The notes: generated from the sequence alone by a model not told the origin. A DNA stretch of 64,000 nucleotides from Phytophthora hibernalis (GCA_012656075.1 JAAKBF010000030.1:186001-250000); one strand, 5' to 3'; positions 44,729 to 56,431 are shown, counted from the stretch's first letter. Translations and numbers: made by a program.

Positions 44729-45921
44729 TCAAGCCTTCTTCCAGCTCCAGTCGCAATCTTGCAATTGCTGTGCAACGGGAAAGCGAGCACTCGCTCCTTG
44801 ATTGTACGCGCACGCATTATCGTAGAGGAAGTCCACGGCTTGCACGTAAGCTCTGGGATCACGGGTGTCGTAGTGCTCTCCCTCAACATGCAGCACCTTC
44901 AACGGGCCCGCATACTTGCTCGCAGGTGCGTCGCTCTGCTCCTTAGGCACGTACCGATCATTGTTGGCCATAACAAACCGTGCGGGGTTTAGCAGAGCCC
45001 CACGAAGTCCAATCCACGCAGTAGTTCAATCTCGACATCTGTGTGCTTCCTGGCGCTTCGATTGATAATCTTCATGGCCGCATTGGGCACAGAGAAACCT
45101 TCCTGCTGTATCTACGCATCAATGAAAGAGGTGAACGAAGGACTGCTCAAGTCCTTCGTTCACCTCTTTCATTGATGCGTAGCCACGACCAGGACAATAG
45201 CACGAATGGGTTTGATCAGCTTGTCCTGACTCGTACGCAGTACGTGTGGCAGTGCCTCCAGCTTGTTCTTCATCTTCTTGTCAGCCGCCCCGGCGATGCG
45301 AATGGCGAGGTTCGTGACTACGGGGAACATTCCCATGCTGTGTGCATAGAGGCAGAAGTCCGACACGGACGCGTCCTGATCCAGTCTCTGCAACGCGGCG
45401 AACAGATCTGCGGCAGCCATGGTCACGTAGATGCCGTCCGACACGCCGGGGCTGCAGCAGTCGAACGCCAGCCCCGGGAAGCCGCGCTTCAGAGCCGCGT
45501 CACGGACGCACAGAGCTTCTAGTCTCGATGTCATCTCGACGCCAAGCAGTGGGTCATCACTACCCAGACGCGTGTACGAGAACATCAGCGGCTTGATGCC
45601 GACGTAGCCCTCCTGGCGCTTGACTCCGTCAATGTGAGGCAGGTTGTCGTTTCCCGTCGACTCAATCGCCATGATCTCCGTGGCAGTGCCGGTTTTCCTC
45701 CGAGCAGCGTGTACGCGCGCTTCATCGCTATCTTTGTCTCCAAGGCCCCGATAGGGCGACGGGTGGCATTCTTTCTTGTCGCTGCTCTTCTTCCTCTGCG
45801 TCTCCTTCTCTTTGTGTGTTTGCAATGGCAGTCTCGACGGATGTAACGCGAATGTTTCTCGATGACATCCAAGCAGTGGCTGTGATCGAAGGAATGTTGC
45901 AAGAATGTTGTTCGATGACAT
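44729..45921 (-). pseudogene. Alpha/beta-hydrolase-like protein, broken
   Basis: N-terminal part 45169-45921; a good internal start is 45672 (MAIESTGNDNLPHIDG). Core features: GFPGLAFDCCSPGVSDG, resembling the FD..G.G.SD strand-turn, then DFCLYAHSMGMFPVV, a nucleophile-elbow-like AHSMG. The frame ends at a TGA created at the edge of a perfect 33-bp fold-back. Beyond it the sense resumes with NAAMKIINRSARKHTDVEIE and, in another frame, PLKVLHVEGEHYDTRDPRAY, which would carry the catalytic-His region, ending at 44729-44731. The order fits an alpha/beta hydrolase (about 350 residues). Substrate unknown, subfamily not assigned. The lesion looks structural, from the fold-back, rather than a simple homopolymer indel. 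Confidence 0.45.
45112..45182. repeat. Perfect 33-bp inverted repeat with 5-base loop
   Basis: Arms 45112-45144 (CTACGCATCAATGAAAGAGG...) and 45150-45182 are exact reverse complements around GCTCA. The stem ends exactly in the hydrolase-like coding sequence, where the frame is lost. Confidence 0.95.
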
Positions 45922-45964
45922 CCGAAAACGTTGGCTAACGACAGTACTTACGAACTGCGAATAA

Positions 45965-46410
45965 GATCAAAATAAGGACAAATAAGAGGACCAAATCTGG
46001 AGAAGCTCGCTTGGCATCACTTTTACAATTAGGCGTAGTCACAGGCATGTATATAAAGCACTGCGTTAGCTCTACAAGATGGTTAGTCCAAGTTAGTTTG
46101 TTGTCACGTTCTACAGCAAAGAAAAATGTCACTAAGAACATATCGCAATTGGAATTTGTCCTTAAGTTTAGGACAAAATCTGTGGAGCTAATAATAGAAT
46201 CTAGTCAAAATAAGGTAAACCGGGATCTTGGTTTGTGTGTTCAGAATAAGATCTGTCATATCAGACACAACGCCCCTATTGTAGTGCCTGGCGCCACGTA
46301 CAAAATGCAAGATGAATTTGTCCTTAACTTTCCATTTAAGGACAAAATTGCCCACCAATCGGGTTCAGAAGAATCCATTTGATCCTCATTTTAAGGACAA
46401 AATAATTGGA
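45965..46410. repeat. Cluster of TTTGTCCTTAA boxes in both orientations
   Basis: TTTGTCCTTAA or its complement TTAAGGACAAA occurs near 45972, 46158-46183, 46316-46351 and 46393-46403, partly as short hairpins (TTTGTCCTTAA-ctttccat-TTAAGGACAAA). There is no gene. Similar TTTTTGTCC sequences occur in the pogo-type element at 59.9-61.4 kb, so this may be a derived terminal fragment. Confidence 0.5.
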
Positions 46411-47038
46411 GATATACAGTCACACCTGCTTATATGAGACATGGTTTGTGACCACACAGAACTCTGACTCATATACATGTAAAATGGCCTCAAATAAAAT
46501 AATTATGTGGTGCACTCAAACAAAACGTGCATAAATTTGGCCGGCTACCGAAAAATTAGGTCCTCAAATAATCTTTAAAAAACTAATCCTCCTCCCCGCC
46601 ACGCCCTTAAGAGCAATGACTGACAACAGCGGTGTGATTGACCTTTGTATCACTGCAACATAGAAACTTCAGCTTGAAGTATTTAGATGTTTGACGGCAG
46701 GCCCATCTTTACAAAACTCAAGCTTCAATTGTGACCTCTCCCATACTTCGGAATGTTCAAACTCGCCCCAACGAAATTGGAGTACCGCCCACCTGCTCTT
46801 ATCTTGAGCATGGATTTTGCGGATCTCTCAATGAGATTGTACAGGGTTCAGTGAAAGAAATGTGCCAGAGCGATAAATTTGTGATTAAAAAAGGTTAGAT
46901 CAGACTTTGTTGCCACACACTTGAAGTATAGCCAAGTGGTGAGGCCTCCGTTTTTGGCTCATATAACATGTGTACATATAAGCAGCAGCCATTCTGAATA
47001 CAAGTCAAATATTTGGTTCCAGTAGATTTTGGATCTTA
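46411..47038. other. Intergenic, AT-rich
   Basis: No open frame of note, and no repeat recognised apart from proximity to the MITE that follows. Confidence 0.5.
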
Positions 47039-47398
47039 TTAACCCTTTCGCGATACAAGGGCGCATTTCTCGCCCTTGATGCCCTTTCCCAAAACACGGT
47101 AGAAAATCATCCCCTTAAAGGGCGAAAAATGCGCCATTTAAGCATAAGGTCAACTTATGTTGCACCTTATTTTGTAATATATCATAAACAGTACTTGGAG
47201 TAAATCATTGTAGCATACTGAACTCGAGTGAGATTCATGATTCAGACAGTATTAGCAAATCACTGAAGATGATTTGTTGCACGGGACAGGCAAAACGAGT
47301 ACCGTGAAATTCTTAAATGGCGAATTGTGCGCCCTTTAAGAAATAACTTACGCATATTGTATACTATAGTTTACCTAGGTGGCTCGCGAAAAGGTTAA
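47039..47398. mobile_element. piggyBac-type MITE with TTAA target duplication
   Basis: Flanked by TTAA at 47039-47042 and 47395-47398. Terminal inverted repeats CCCTTTCGCGA (left) and TCGCGAAAAGG (right) match at 10 of 11 positions. Sub-terminal repeats of AAGGGCGCA..TTTCGCCCTT type are present in both orientations. It is 352 bp between the TTAAs and non-coding. Established: piggyBac transposases use TTAA targets and CCC-starting ends; this is a non-autonomous derivative. Confidence 0.75.
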
Positions 47399-48343
47399 CG
47401 GCGGGTTCAAATAGAGAGGATCCAAGCCTGGAACGAACCGAAGATGAACCCGACTTTGCTGGTTTTAGAGCGAACCGGTAAAACCTCAAGAATCTGGTTC
47501 TCGAGGTTTTATAGCTTCGTTTTCCACCGAAATTAATCGATGGAGCCTTCTTGAAACGGACATTTGTGTTCGTTTATTCGCGCTGTGGTTGGTAGAAAAA
47601 TTTCAAAATCACAACTTCTCACTAGGGCTTTAAGCGAAAGGCGGACTGTGTCACCTTCAAAATGCTGTACGCACACGCTACATTTGTTGTAGTACGACGT
47701 CCTAGCCTGTAGTGATGGACCAGTCGTTCCAATTTCATCGTCGACGACAACACACGCTGTAAGTAGACATTGTTCAGGCCAGTAGACACACCATAAACGT
47801 CTTCCAGGGACTGTGGAACATCTGGCAGAAAACACAACAGTACGCCTTGAGCGCCGCAGGAACCAGATCGTTGCTACAAGCTGAGGCAAACCGCCGCAAA
47901 GATGGAGGGAAAATGCAACCTGGCCTTGAGGAGACCTTCTGAGCGTATCATGCAATGACTCTAGCGTCCAGGTATGATAATAATCGCTTTCGACACTTCA
48001 GAGGTCAATCTCATTGAGGCCCATGTACGACTCAATGAGGCATCCATATATACCACTCGCAGCTAGTGTTCGCACAAGCATAATTCGAAGTATTATGTAC
48101 TGCTAACACTACTATTTCCACACTGTTAGTATAAAGCCTACCTGACTAACATGTATCTGGAGTTTGGCGGCTCACACTGGTATATTCTAGCCCTCAATTT
48201 TCTTGGTTTAAGCAATGAGGCTGACACCCTCCCGTTCATCGCAATTAGTCATTTCAACCCGCTGCTCCTTGCTCAATCACCGTGCAGGTATGGTAGTGCT
48301 TCACACTCGAAGCTTGGATATAGGCAGTGTGGCGCAGTTAAAC
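47399..48343. other. No supported gene
   Basis: A 140-codon minus-strand frame at 47533-47955 has no recognisable domain. The remainder is low in coding signal. Confidence 0.4.
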
Positions 48344-49370
48344 TTACTTGACGGTGCGCTGTTTCTTTTGTGCTGACGGTTTGGACGTCACCTTCTGAAA
48401 CGATCCGTCTGCATACTTGCGCTTTGACGCTGTATGGTCGACTGGTTTTGGCGTCGTAAGTGATGCGGCATCCGCGTCACCACGAGGACGGTTGTAGGGA
48501 CTGGGATTGTGGTTGCTTCTTCTGCAGCTTCGTCAGCGGTAGTAGTAGCAGCAGCAGTTGTAGATGCCTTGCCTGTCTGCGGTGATCCATCGTTGCCTCC
48601 GCAGGATTGCTCCACTTCGATCCGTCCTTCGGCGCAAACTCACGTCACGGATCCTTGCGGCATGTTGTTGTTGTAGAGATTCAAGTTGAAGACATACCGG
48701 ATTTCGTACCCGACGCCTGTCGGTCGTTGCAGGACGTGGTTGTCAGTTCACATAATCTAGATCTGTGCGTAGTGCTGTGTACCAGGCGTAAACAGGTAAG
48801 GTTTGCTCGCCCCCTACTGTCAACCTACAGATCTCGCTTCTGGCCTGGTTTAAATGAATCCTCAAGAGTATGCTCCGCGCGTCGTCGAACACGCTTGCCG
48901 ATTCAGCATCTATAAATTCAAGATACGTTCCGCTTTATTGATCTACCGTCAGCAACGTTGGGTTAATGTGCCGCATTTGCAACCGTGTGGTTAGCAATGT
49001 AGAAACTCACCTGTCGTGAAGTGGTTGCCACGAAAACATCACATGCGTATGGTCCATGTGCTACTACCTCGCGATGGCCCGAGCTGCTTTATGTAGTCCG
49101 TGAACCCTGGAAAAGTCGTGAACACGCGCTCCTGGGCCTCAAAAGCTCACTCAGTCGATGTAGCTGCGCCATCGTTGTTGTGAGCTACAGCGCCGACCTG
49201 GGGCCGCTTGCGCTGCAGCTGAAGCTTTGTTCGCTGTAGGGCAGATTTTTCTTTGCTGTGCTGTCCCAACCACCCAATTGGAGCGACAACTTGCCGTGCC
49301 TCGTCGCTTTTCTTTGCTTCTCCGCCACACCGTGTCGCTCGCAACGCACCGTCGCTGCTTCTTCATCGTA
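48344..49370 (-). pseudogene. Probable MULE-like transposase C-terminal relic
   Basis: Broken minus-strand sense: AFEAQERVFTTFPGFTDYIK near 49140, then a block around GNHFTTGEFLHC (~49020) where MULE transposases usually have a T-N-x-x-E-x-x-H segment, a SASVFDDARSILLRIHLNQA helix (~48890), and a basic end (ASKRKYADGSFQKVTSKPSA) stopping at 48344-48346. Several stops and shifts intervene. The FPxFxDYI and N-H-x-T-x-E pattern suggests MULE ancestry but is not decisive. Confidence 0.35.
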
Positions 49371-50049
49371 ACAGTATGTTATTGAATTATGAAGTACCGT
49401 GCATGCCCTTAATGGAAGGGGGTAAATTGTGCAAAGTCATACCGTAGTCCACCTTAATACAAGATTTTTCAATGACTCACTTCGTCTGCGTATGCAACCA
49501 AAACACTGACACGTTGAACTTAAAAAGCTGTTGGAAGGTGTAACGGGGTACGCGTTTCGCTCAGTATGCTGCAATACTTCGGGTTACGTCCCGCCTCGCA
49601 TGCCACACGCTAGGTTGATGCCTTACGCTAGGGAACGCTCTCATGTACAGCCAATAAGTCAGGTACCCCGACCATGAACATCGAAGTAGTCATTTGCTAC
49701 TGGTGTGGTTCCAATGAAGGGTACGAAACTTGATAATTGGGAAAGAAAGAAGAAATGCATGCAAACCAGAGCTAATCAGTGAACAAGCAACCAGCCGGCG
49801 AGTCGACGAACAAGACCGTGTATGTCTGTATATCTACAGTTAAGTAGGAATTTGTAGCGTCTAAAACAAGAACGTGATGTATGACCAGCAAAACATCCGA
49901 AGTCAACATATGCTAATGACTGCAATCTGAACGTGGGCAAGCAAAACTCATCCTTTACTTGCTCCCTAACGTTATGTAGCTAATGTAGCAGACAACCTTG
50001 ACCGACTGCCGCAGATCGATGACATCTTTGTAAGCGTAGAAAGCTAAAA
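49371..50049. other. Intergenic, no gene
   Basis: No frame above background. The stretch separates two decayed minus-strand coding relics. Confidence 0.45.
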
Positions 50050-50635
50050 TCATCTGATCAACGATCTTGTGCAGAAGCAAGCGGCACACAGGCGGTTAAA
50101 CCACACTCGACGCCCGTACGAAAGCGTCAGCTCACTTTCTGGCGGCACAAACTCGCAAGTCACGACAGCCACCTTCCGCGCGCACCGGTTTGTCATCACT
50201 TCAAAGCGGCAGCTCGCTACACGTGAATTATTCATGAACTTCCACAGACTGCCGCATCGACTCGCGTCAACGTAGACGCGCTCGCCACTTGCACTAAATT
50301 CTGCAAACTCGAATCCAAACCCGCTTTGCACCATCTCACGTGTAACGTCAGCGTCACGCCGCAAGACGCCGCAATACTCGCCGAACATCGGGAGGCAGTG
50401 GCAACATCGACGCAACACCAAGTCCCGTTCGGGTTGCAATCAAACCCAAGCACGCAAGTTCCTGACAGCGGTTCCCGCAGTTGATGCCGACGCCGACGCC
50501 ACAGTTCGCCCCATTGCAAAAGCGGCCAGCGCTGGCGTTTACGCAGAGGCCACGCAAACACCCGGCGATACAGGAGCACTGATCGAGGTCACCCGTCAAG
50601 TCGCGGAAGGCAACACCATTCGGATTCAAGCACTC
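50050..50635 (-). pseudogene. SET-domain protein relic
   Basis: A Cys-rich pre-SET-like segment (CSCIAGCLRGLC, CNGANCGVGVGINCGNRCQE) is followed in other frames by the SET start (GLGVASMLPLPP, FGEYCGVLRRDADV) and core: VYVDASRCGSLWKFMNNSRV, then PPESELTLSYGRRVWFNRLC and a final Cys-x-x-type cluster. SET lysine methyltransferases normally have N-H-S-C in the knot; here it reads N-N-S-R, so the AdoMet site is damaged. Two frame changes, near 50540 and 50420. SET-like genes of this kind occur in oomycete repeats, but whether this one was carried by the neighbouring Helitron is not shown. Confidence 0.6.
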
Positions 50636-50964
50636 TGAATGTCAACTGGCCATTTCACGCATTGTGCTTCATTCTGATGGTCCTCGTCGAGTAGTGGCAC
50701 AGGAAGGACTGCTGACGGATGCAGCCACTCCGTGATGGACAGTTGCCGAAAGCGACCCGTTGCTGTGAGTTCAAAGCCACTCAAATGACGGTGAAGAAGC
50801 AGCGGCTATGCGTCTCGAGCGACACGGTGTTTTAGAAAAAGCAGAGAAAATCTACGTATCGTGAAATACAAGAGTTCGAAGCTTCAAACGCAATAGCTTC
50901 AAACACAATTCTTCGTTGCCCAACGCGTAGTGTTAGACAGACTAGGTTTCGCGCGCGGGCAAGA
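50636..50964. other. Intergenic, no gene
   Basis: Short spacer between the SET relic and the Helitron fragment. No feature recognised. Confidence 0.4.
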
Positions 50965-51047
50965 ATCATGTCGGCCGCCCGAAGGAGCTGGTTGCGTGCA
51001 CGACGATGCACATGCCGAGTACCGCGGAAATGAAGCGCACAATTTAT
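50965..51047 (+). repeat. Helitron Rep fragment (partner at 54803-54876)
   Basis: The sequence CGGCCGCCCGA..CTGGTTGC..ACGATGCACATGCCGAGTACCGCGGAAATGAAGCGCA is shared with the Helitron Rep region near 54803-54876 with few differences and encodes ACTTMHMPSTAEMKR in the same sense. It is an isolated scrap of a second Helitron copy. Confidence 0.75.
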
Positions 51048-51672
51048 CCCCATTCCATGGTACTTCCTACCATGCTGAGACCAATATTGCGAGGTGCGAT
51101 CTGCACGCGTCCTGATGCACACGTTCTATTCTGCAGGCGTCCTGATGTGCACGTTCTATTGAGGGTGTGCTCGGTGTTCTCCACAGCATAGTGAGATCAA
51201 TATAGCAAAAAATGTATTGGAATTAAAGTGAGGGAGTCGACGCCACAAACACACACGCACCGCAGCGCAACTTTGCGGGGCGGGCGAACGTTGGGCACCA
51301 GGTCACGAACCCATACGATTCGCGGTCGTGTTGCTCAACGGAGCGGCATCGCTTGACGTGGTACCTTGCCGTCGCTCGACGTAACGGCCGCCATGCTAAA
51401 ATACGTACCAAGCACGTGCAGCTATACGGTCATTCCGCCTAGTTGTTCAAGCAGCGTGCTATGATGCGACTCCACTGACATGAAAATCATGATCATCTGG
51501 TGCATGCGCAAACTGCAGAAACGCTCGGTAAGGTAGCTGCACAACCAATGATAAACAAACTGCGCAAGGGTACTTACCGACTTGTTGACCAAGGCACGAG
51601 CAGGGGTGTCTGGGTCGCGAGCACGGCCACATCAGCATCAGCAAACACACGCAAGATGTTCGACAGGCACGC
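51048..51672. other. No supported gene
   Basis: Short frames only. The stretch contains a short direct duplication, GCGTCCTGATG.GCACGTTCTATT, at about 51109-51160. Confidence 0.4.
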
Positions 51673-52546
51673 CTACTCGTTGTGCACTGACACCAGCAAG
51701 GTAGTCTTTCGCACGGCACGGACACGGGATGCGGTTCGCAGGCAGGGTGAAATCGTCGAACATCCGGTCCCTCCAAAGATGAGAAAGCGCGCGTTCACGT
51801 CGGCGTCGGCGTCGTGGATGCCGTCGACCAGGATGCGAAGGACAGCTGCGTGTGCGGCCTGCGTTGTTGTGAACACTGCAACGCCACGCGAGTGTTGCTC
51901 TAGCACGGATATGCAAGCATCCGCGCTGTCCCACGCTGCCTGCCGGACGATCGGTTCGCCGCGCTGGGCCTCCATGTCCAGGATTAAGGGCTCGTGGGCC
52001 TGCATCAATGCCGCGCCGGACACCACGCCCCGACCATCACGTAGCTCGGTGTGCGTCACCGCGCTCAAGCACAGTTCGGGATTGCTGAAAATTTCTGCGA
52101 CGATGCAAAGTGGACGTGATGCAAACTCGGCCAGGGCGAAGCTTGCCGAGATCGACAGCAGCCAGCAGGTTGGCACGACGCAGTAGTGAACCTCGCGGTG
52201 AACAACTGCATCCATTGCTTCAATGGTGCGGGGTAGCCGACGGTCTCGATGGCCCTTCCGACGTGTCTTGGGACGCCAATCTGAATCAAGATTCAAGTGC
52301 AACTTCGGCAATCGTGCCGCGAAGGCCTGCATAACCGATGAGTGTGCGGACTCTGTTGCGTTCGCAGTCCGTATGGCGACGCTGTCGTTGTAGGTGTGAC
52401 TGCTGCACTCATTGGATGTGCTGGAAAGACGCAGTGGAATTGGGAGCCGCTGCAGCGAATACTGCTTCGTCCACCGTGAGCTCGCTTGACGATTGCGGTG
52501 ACTCCAAGTTGAACACACTTGATGCGCCGTCAGGTGCTTGGTCGCG
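51673..52546 (-). pseudogene. Unrecognised open frame downstream of HTH segment
   Basis: This is the C-terminal part of a 342-codon frame (51673-52701). The second half has coding-like composition (HEPLILDMEAQRGEPIVRQA, ISVLEQHSRGVAVFTTTQA, RILVDGIHDADADVNARFLI) but no domain I recognise. It follows the HTH segment in the same orientation but another frame, so both may come from one transposon protein. Confidence 0.35.
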
Positions 52547-52798
52547 TCATTCACTGCGCGAGCTTGCCAGTTGGGTAGTGTCGTCGCGTCGCAGTTCGAA
52601 GCGTCCTTCTCCAATGGTGGTATCAGCGTTCGCCGAATCTTGCCGCCGGAAAGTATCCTCGCGTGCTCGCCATGACTTAATGGTCTGTTTTGAAACACCA
52701 TATGCTGCAGCTGCCTGCGGGAGCGTCCATGTGCGGGTCAACTCGATGATCTCGAGTTTCTCGCGTACGGTGTAGCGCTTACGGCATGCATACATCAT
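52547..52798 (-). pseudogene. CENP-B/Psq-type HTH segment, transposon-derived
   Basis: From an ATG at 52798: KRYTVREKLEIIELTRTWTL then PQAAAAYGVSKQTIKSWRAR, a classic helix-turn-helix of the pogo/CENP-B N-terminus. The frame stops at 52547-52549 (TGA), and a Ser/Glu/Ala-rich stretch (SPQSSSELTVDEAVFAAAA) continues in the same frame beyond. No DDE domain was found downstream. Confidence 0.55.
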
Positions 52799-53589
52799 TG
52801 CTGGAATGGTGGGAGGTCCGCGTTGGGTCACAACTGTTCTTCTTGACGCACGATGAGTAAAGCTAAGGGAGATGATTGCCGCAAAGTACAGAGGTCGCAA
52901 AAGTTGTGTACGCTGGTACAAACGTTTTGTGCGACGACAAAACTCAAAGTGATTGCCTGGAAGCTCCGAACTAAAACGCACGAGCAACACGGCTGCGAAG
53001 GCGTTGCTGCCAGTATGTCTGTTAGCGCAGCCCTGCTGTGGCAGACCTTGACAGAGTCGGCACACGCAACTTTTGTCACAGAAAGGCTCGAGGGAGGATA
53101 TACTAAGCGAATTTCACGCACAACAAAAGTGGGCGCGCTTAGCAAGAAATGCTCACGTAACATCAAGTTCAGCCGTAAATGACAACACTTCGGCATGGCT
53201 ATCCTATGAGAGAATACAAGAACTCAATGTGTCTTTTACATTCCAGCCTTTGACGGAGCCGACAGCAACTCGACTGGAAGGAGGGATCGCTCGGCAGCTG
53301 GGCGACGACCAGATCGACCGAAAGGCGTGCATTGTCACCGATGCTTGGATATTCTGATCAACAGCATGCCGTGTATCGATTGAGGAGCTGCCACTGGCTG
53401 CGATGCGAAGAGTCCTCGCGGGATACCGACGCGATTCAAGCATAATATAACTGCTCTGAGATCGACAACCGACTCAGCGGTATGCTGCTTTCGGCTCGTG
53501 CAATACAGGTGGAGGAAAGCGGTGATGTCTACGTCTGGATCTCGCGTGACGTATTGGAATCACTGCAGATGTAGGGTGCACGTCTGCTC
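52799..53589. other. No supported gene
   Basis: Short frames without domains lie between the HTH relic and the start of Helitron similarity. Confidence 0.35.
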
Positions 53590-53789
53590 ACCTCTGACTG
53601 TATGGACGTTCACTTAACACCTCAGCGGTTTGCAATCGCAGACTGCTTTGTTGCCGGTGCGTTTGAAGAAGTCGACTTGGCGACACAGATCGAGCGCAAA
53701 GCAGTTGGACTAGTTCATACGTACGGATTAGTAAGGGTTGTGTATGGGGTCCGGGCAACGTATTGCAGAGCCACCTTCTTTCCTGGGAC

Positions 53790-56431
53790 AACCGTCACGC
53801 GACGATTGCTAGCAGCGTGCATACGGTACCGACGGCGAAGGACTTCCTAGTCGTGTTCGCCGGGCCGATGACTCGGGTGCAGAAGCTAGTCCTGTCAAAG
53901 CAACATGAGTGCAACGTCGGGCGAGTGTAACGACTTGATGTGCTTCTGCGACACGTCAATCCGCTGTACCGCGCGGTAAAGCGTAACCAAGACTTCGTCG
54001 GGGTAACTGACCCGTTCATCGTGTACTGCTCGAGACTAGCGGATGAGAATGGCATTGTTAGCGAGCTCGTCGAGCAGGCGCGCCGACGTCAGCAAATGGT
54101 CACTGCAGGCCAGGAAGAAGCTGCACCAGCCGATGAAACTACCATGTTGCAGTCAGAGACCGTGCTCATCGAGACCAGCTCAAACGAGGAGGAGGAAGCG
54201 CGGCTGACACGCGCGTTGAACGCCATTGTGGCTCGACGTTCGACGACGGTGTTACGCAACAACGACCCCTTTATATGGAATGCGTGTTTCCTCACCTGCT
54301 CACTTTTGGGGTCGGCGGTTTCTCAAGCCAACGAAGCCGCAGGTACAGCATGCGAGACATCGTGCTGCACTACCTCAACTTATCGACGAACCGCTTCGCC
54401 AACGACCCGCTTTTCAAGCTGAAGATGTTTGACTTCCTCTCAACGCTGCGCGTGCAGAACGGTGCTTTCAAACGCAGCCCAGAAATGGCGACGAGGGCAA
54501 TGCACATGATCCCGCAGGAGATGGGCGCCGCAATTGACGCGCGATCAAGCAAGCCAAAAGCAGCGAAAGCTGGGAAGCCGAACACGCAGCAAACGGATGT
54601 CAGCAGTAACTCGACGCCGTTGCTGAAGTCGATCTATGCATCGACCGCGAAGATGTGGTGCAGCAACCAAGAGCGCGAGGCATTTCAGCGCAAGGTCAAT
54701 GCCATGACGATCATGTACGGCGAACCTTCACTGTTGTGGACGTTGACACCAAATCCAGATTCATCAATCGCCGTCGCATTTTGGGCAGGCTGTAATCTGC
54801 CAACCGGCCGCCCGAGGACCTGGTTGCCTGTGCGACGATGCACATGCCGAGTACCGCGGAAATGAAGCGCATCACTACGCAGAACACGGTACTGCAAGCA
54901 CACTACTACAAGCTCTGTGCAAAGCTCTGCTGCAAAGCTCTCATCGACATTCTGTTTAGTTGGGACTTGTCCGTCAATCGGCCGAAGGCAGATCCCGGCC
55001 TCTTTGGGTTTGTGGAAGCACTATTTACGCGCTTGAACAGCAAGGAAGGCTGCGTGTGCATCATCACGGCGTGCTCTGGATAGCCGGGCTGCCACGGACA
55101 AAAGCGGAATGGGACACACTGTTTGGCGACACACCCGTGCGTACGCGATTCGAGAAGTATTGTGCATCTTTTTTCTCCGCGGAGCTGCCCGTGTTTAACC
55201 CTCTGCAGGCAATTAAGTGTCCGACCCGATCGTGCGGTGGTGAGCTAAGGCCCGTGAAGATCGACAAAAGTACAAGCACCGATTGCAAAGTCAGGTGTCG
55301 CCACCAACAGTAGCAAACTGCAACGTCTGCTCGAAATAATACACCGAGTCGGTGTTGGTCGACGCAGTGTTGGAGCGTGTATGGGCTGCGCTTGACAGTA
55401 ACCAGCAAGCGGTTAGCACTGAGGGTGTAGTGATGGGGCTTAGCGTGAGGTTCGGTGGTCTAGAGACGGACCCTGACACTGCGTGAGTTCAGCTGACTTG
55501 CCTGCTGCGCAAAGACCAAGTACACGCCTACCAGCATACGTAGTGCGTGAAAGGGAAGTCGTCTACAAAGTGTCGATACAAGTTCTTCCGCGAACTAGAG
55601 GACATAACAGGTTTAAACGAGAAAGGTACCGTCGTCGCGTCGGAAACCAGTGGCTCAACCCGTACATCCCGCTCTGGAGGTGCCTACTTCAATTTAATAT
55701 GGATGCGCGAATGCTGGCCACGGCGGCCTCCAGGCCACCCTCTAGGCTATCCAGTATGCTACCAAGCAACAAACGGTGCTTGACAACGCTTCCGTTGTTA
55801 AACTAGCCTTCCGGCGACGTATCGAACGTGAGGCCGCAATGACGGCGAGCAGAACCGAGTTGGAGCAAGGTCTTGCCCGCTTGATGTCGCTTGTGTACTC
55901 ATCATCGACCGCTATGGTTTCGGCGGGCCGCTCGTGACGGCCACGCTATTCGAGGGCGGGACCGCTATGTTCAGTTGTGATTTTCAGCGCCTCGCTGCGG
56001 TCGAGGCGTTGAGATGGATGGACGACGATGACGTGAACACGTTGGTGGTCGAGCGCGACGGCAAGCTGTTTACAGACATGTCTTTTCGACGCTACACCAC
56101 TCGAACTCATTGCCTCGAGTCGTGCTGCTGGTACGACCTTTGTGCTTGGTACAAACAAACGCTGATCCTGGGGCCGCTGCCTCGTGATGAATGCACGTTC
56201 TCCTCCGATGACTTGCACGAGCTTGCCAAGCATGTGCGTACGCACGGCCTCGCGCGCGGTGATTATCCACGGGTTCCAGAGATCGTGGGACCGCGCATGC
56301 GGGGCATGGACGACCCCGAGCTCAACGACAAAGCTGAACTTTACTACCGGCTTGCCGCGGTGCTGTATTGTCCTTTTAGGCATCCACAGCAGCTTTTGGG
56401 CAGTCAGCGATCCGCAAACGACACTTTCTAG
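53790..56431 (+). pseudogene. Helitron Rep (HUH endonuclease) part, broken
   Basis: The N-terminal Helitron-like domain reads GPMTRVQKLVLSKQHECNVG, then VNPLYRAVKRNQDFVGVTDP, ADENGIVSELVEQARRRQQM, ACFPHLLTFGVGGF-type sequence, HYLNLSTNRFANDPLFKLKM and YGEPSLLWTLTPNPDSSIAV. Next come the Rep-specific TMHMPSTAEMKRITTQNTVL and the HUH-like LRVHHHGVLWIAGLP at ~55055. A distal part at 55934-56431 (WYDLCAWYKQTLILGPLPRD, PEIVGPRMRGMDDPELNDKA) links to the helicase. Frames shift near 53930, 54270, 54830, 54960 and 55300. HUH histidines remain; the Tyr motif was not located. Confidence 0.75.

Noticed and set aside
44509..44992. Frames opposite and beside the hydrolase-like C-terminus
   Set aside because: Shadows of the PLKVLHVEGEHYDTRD-containing frame.
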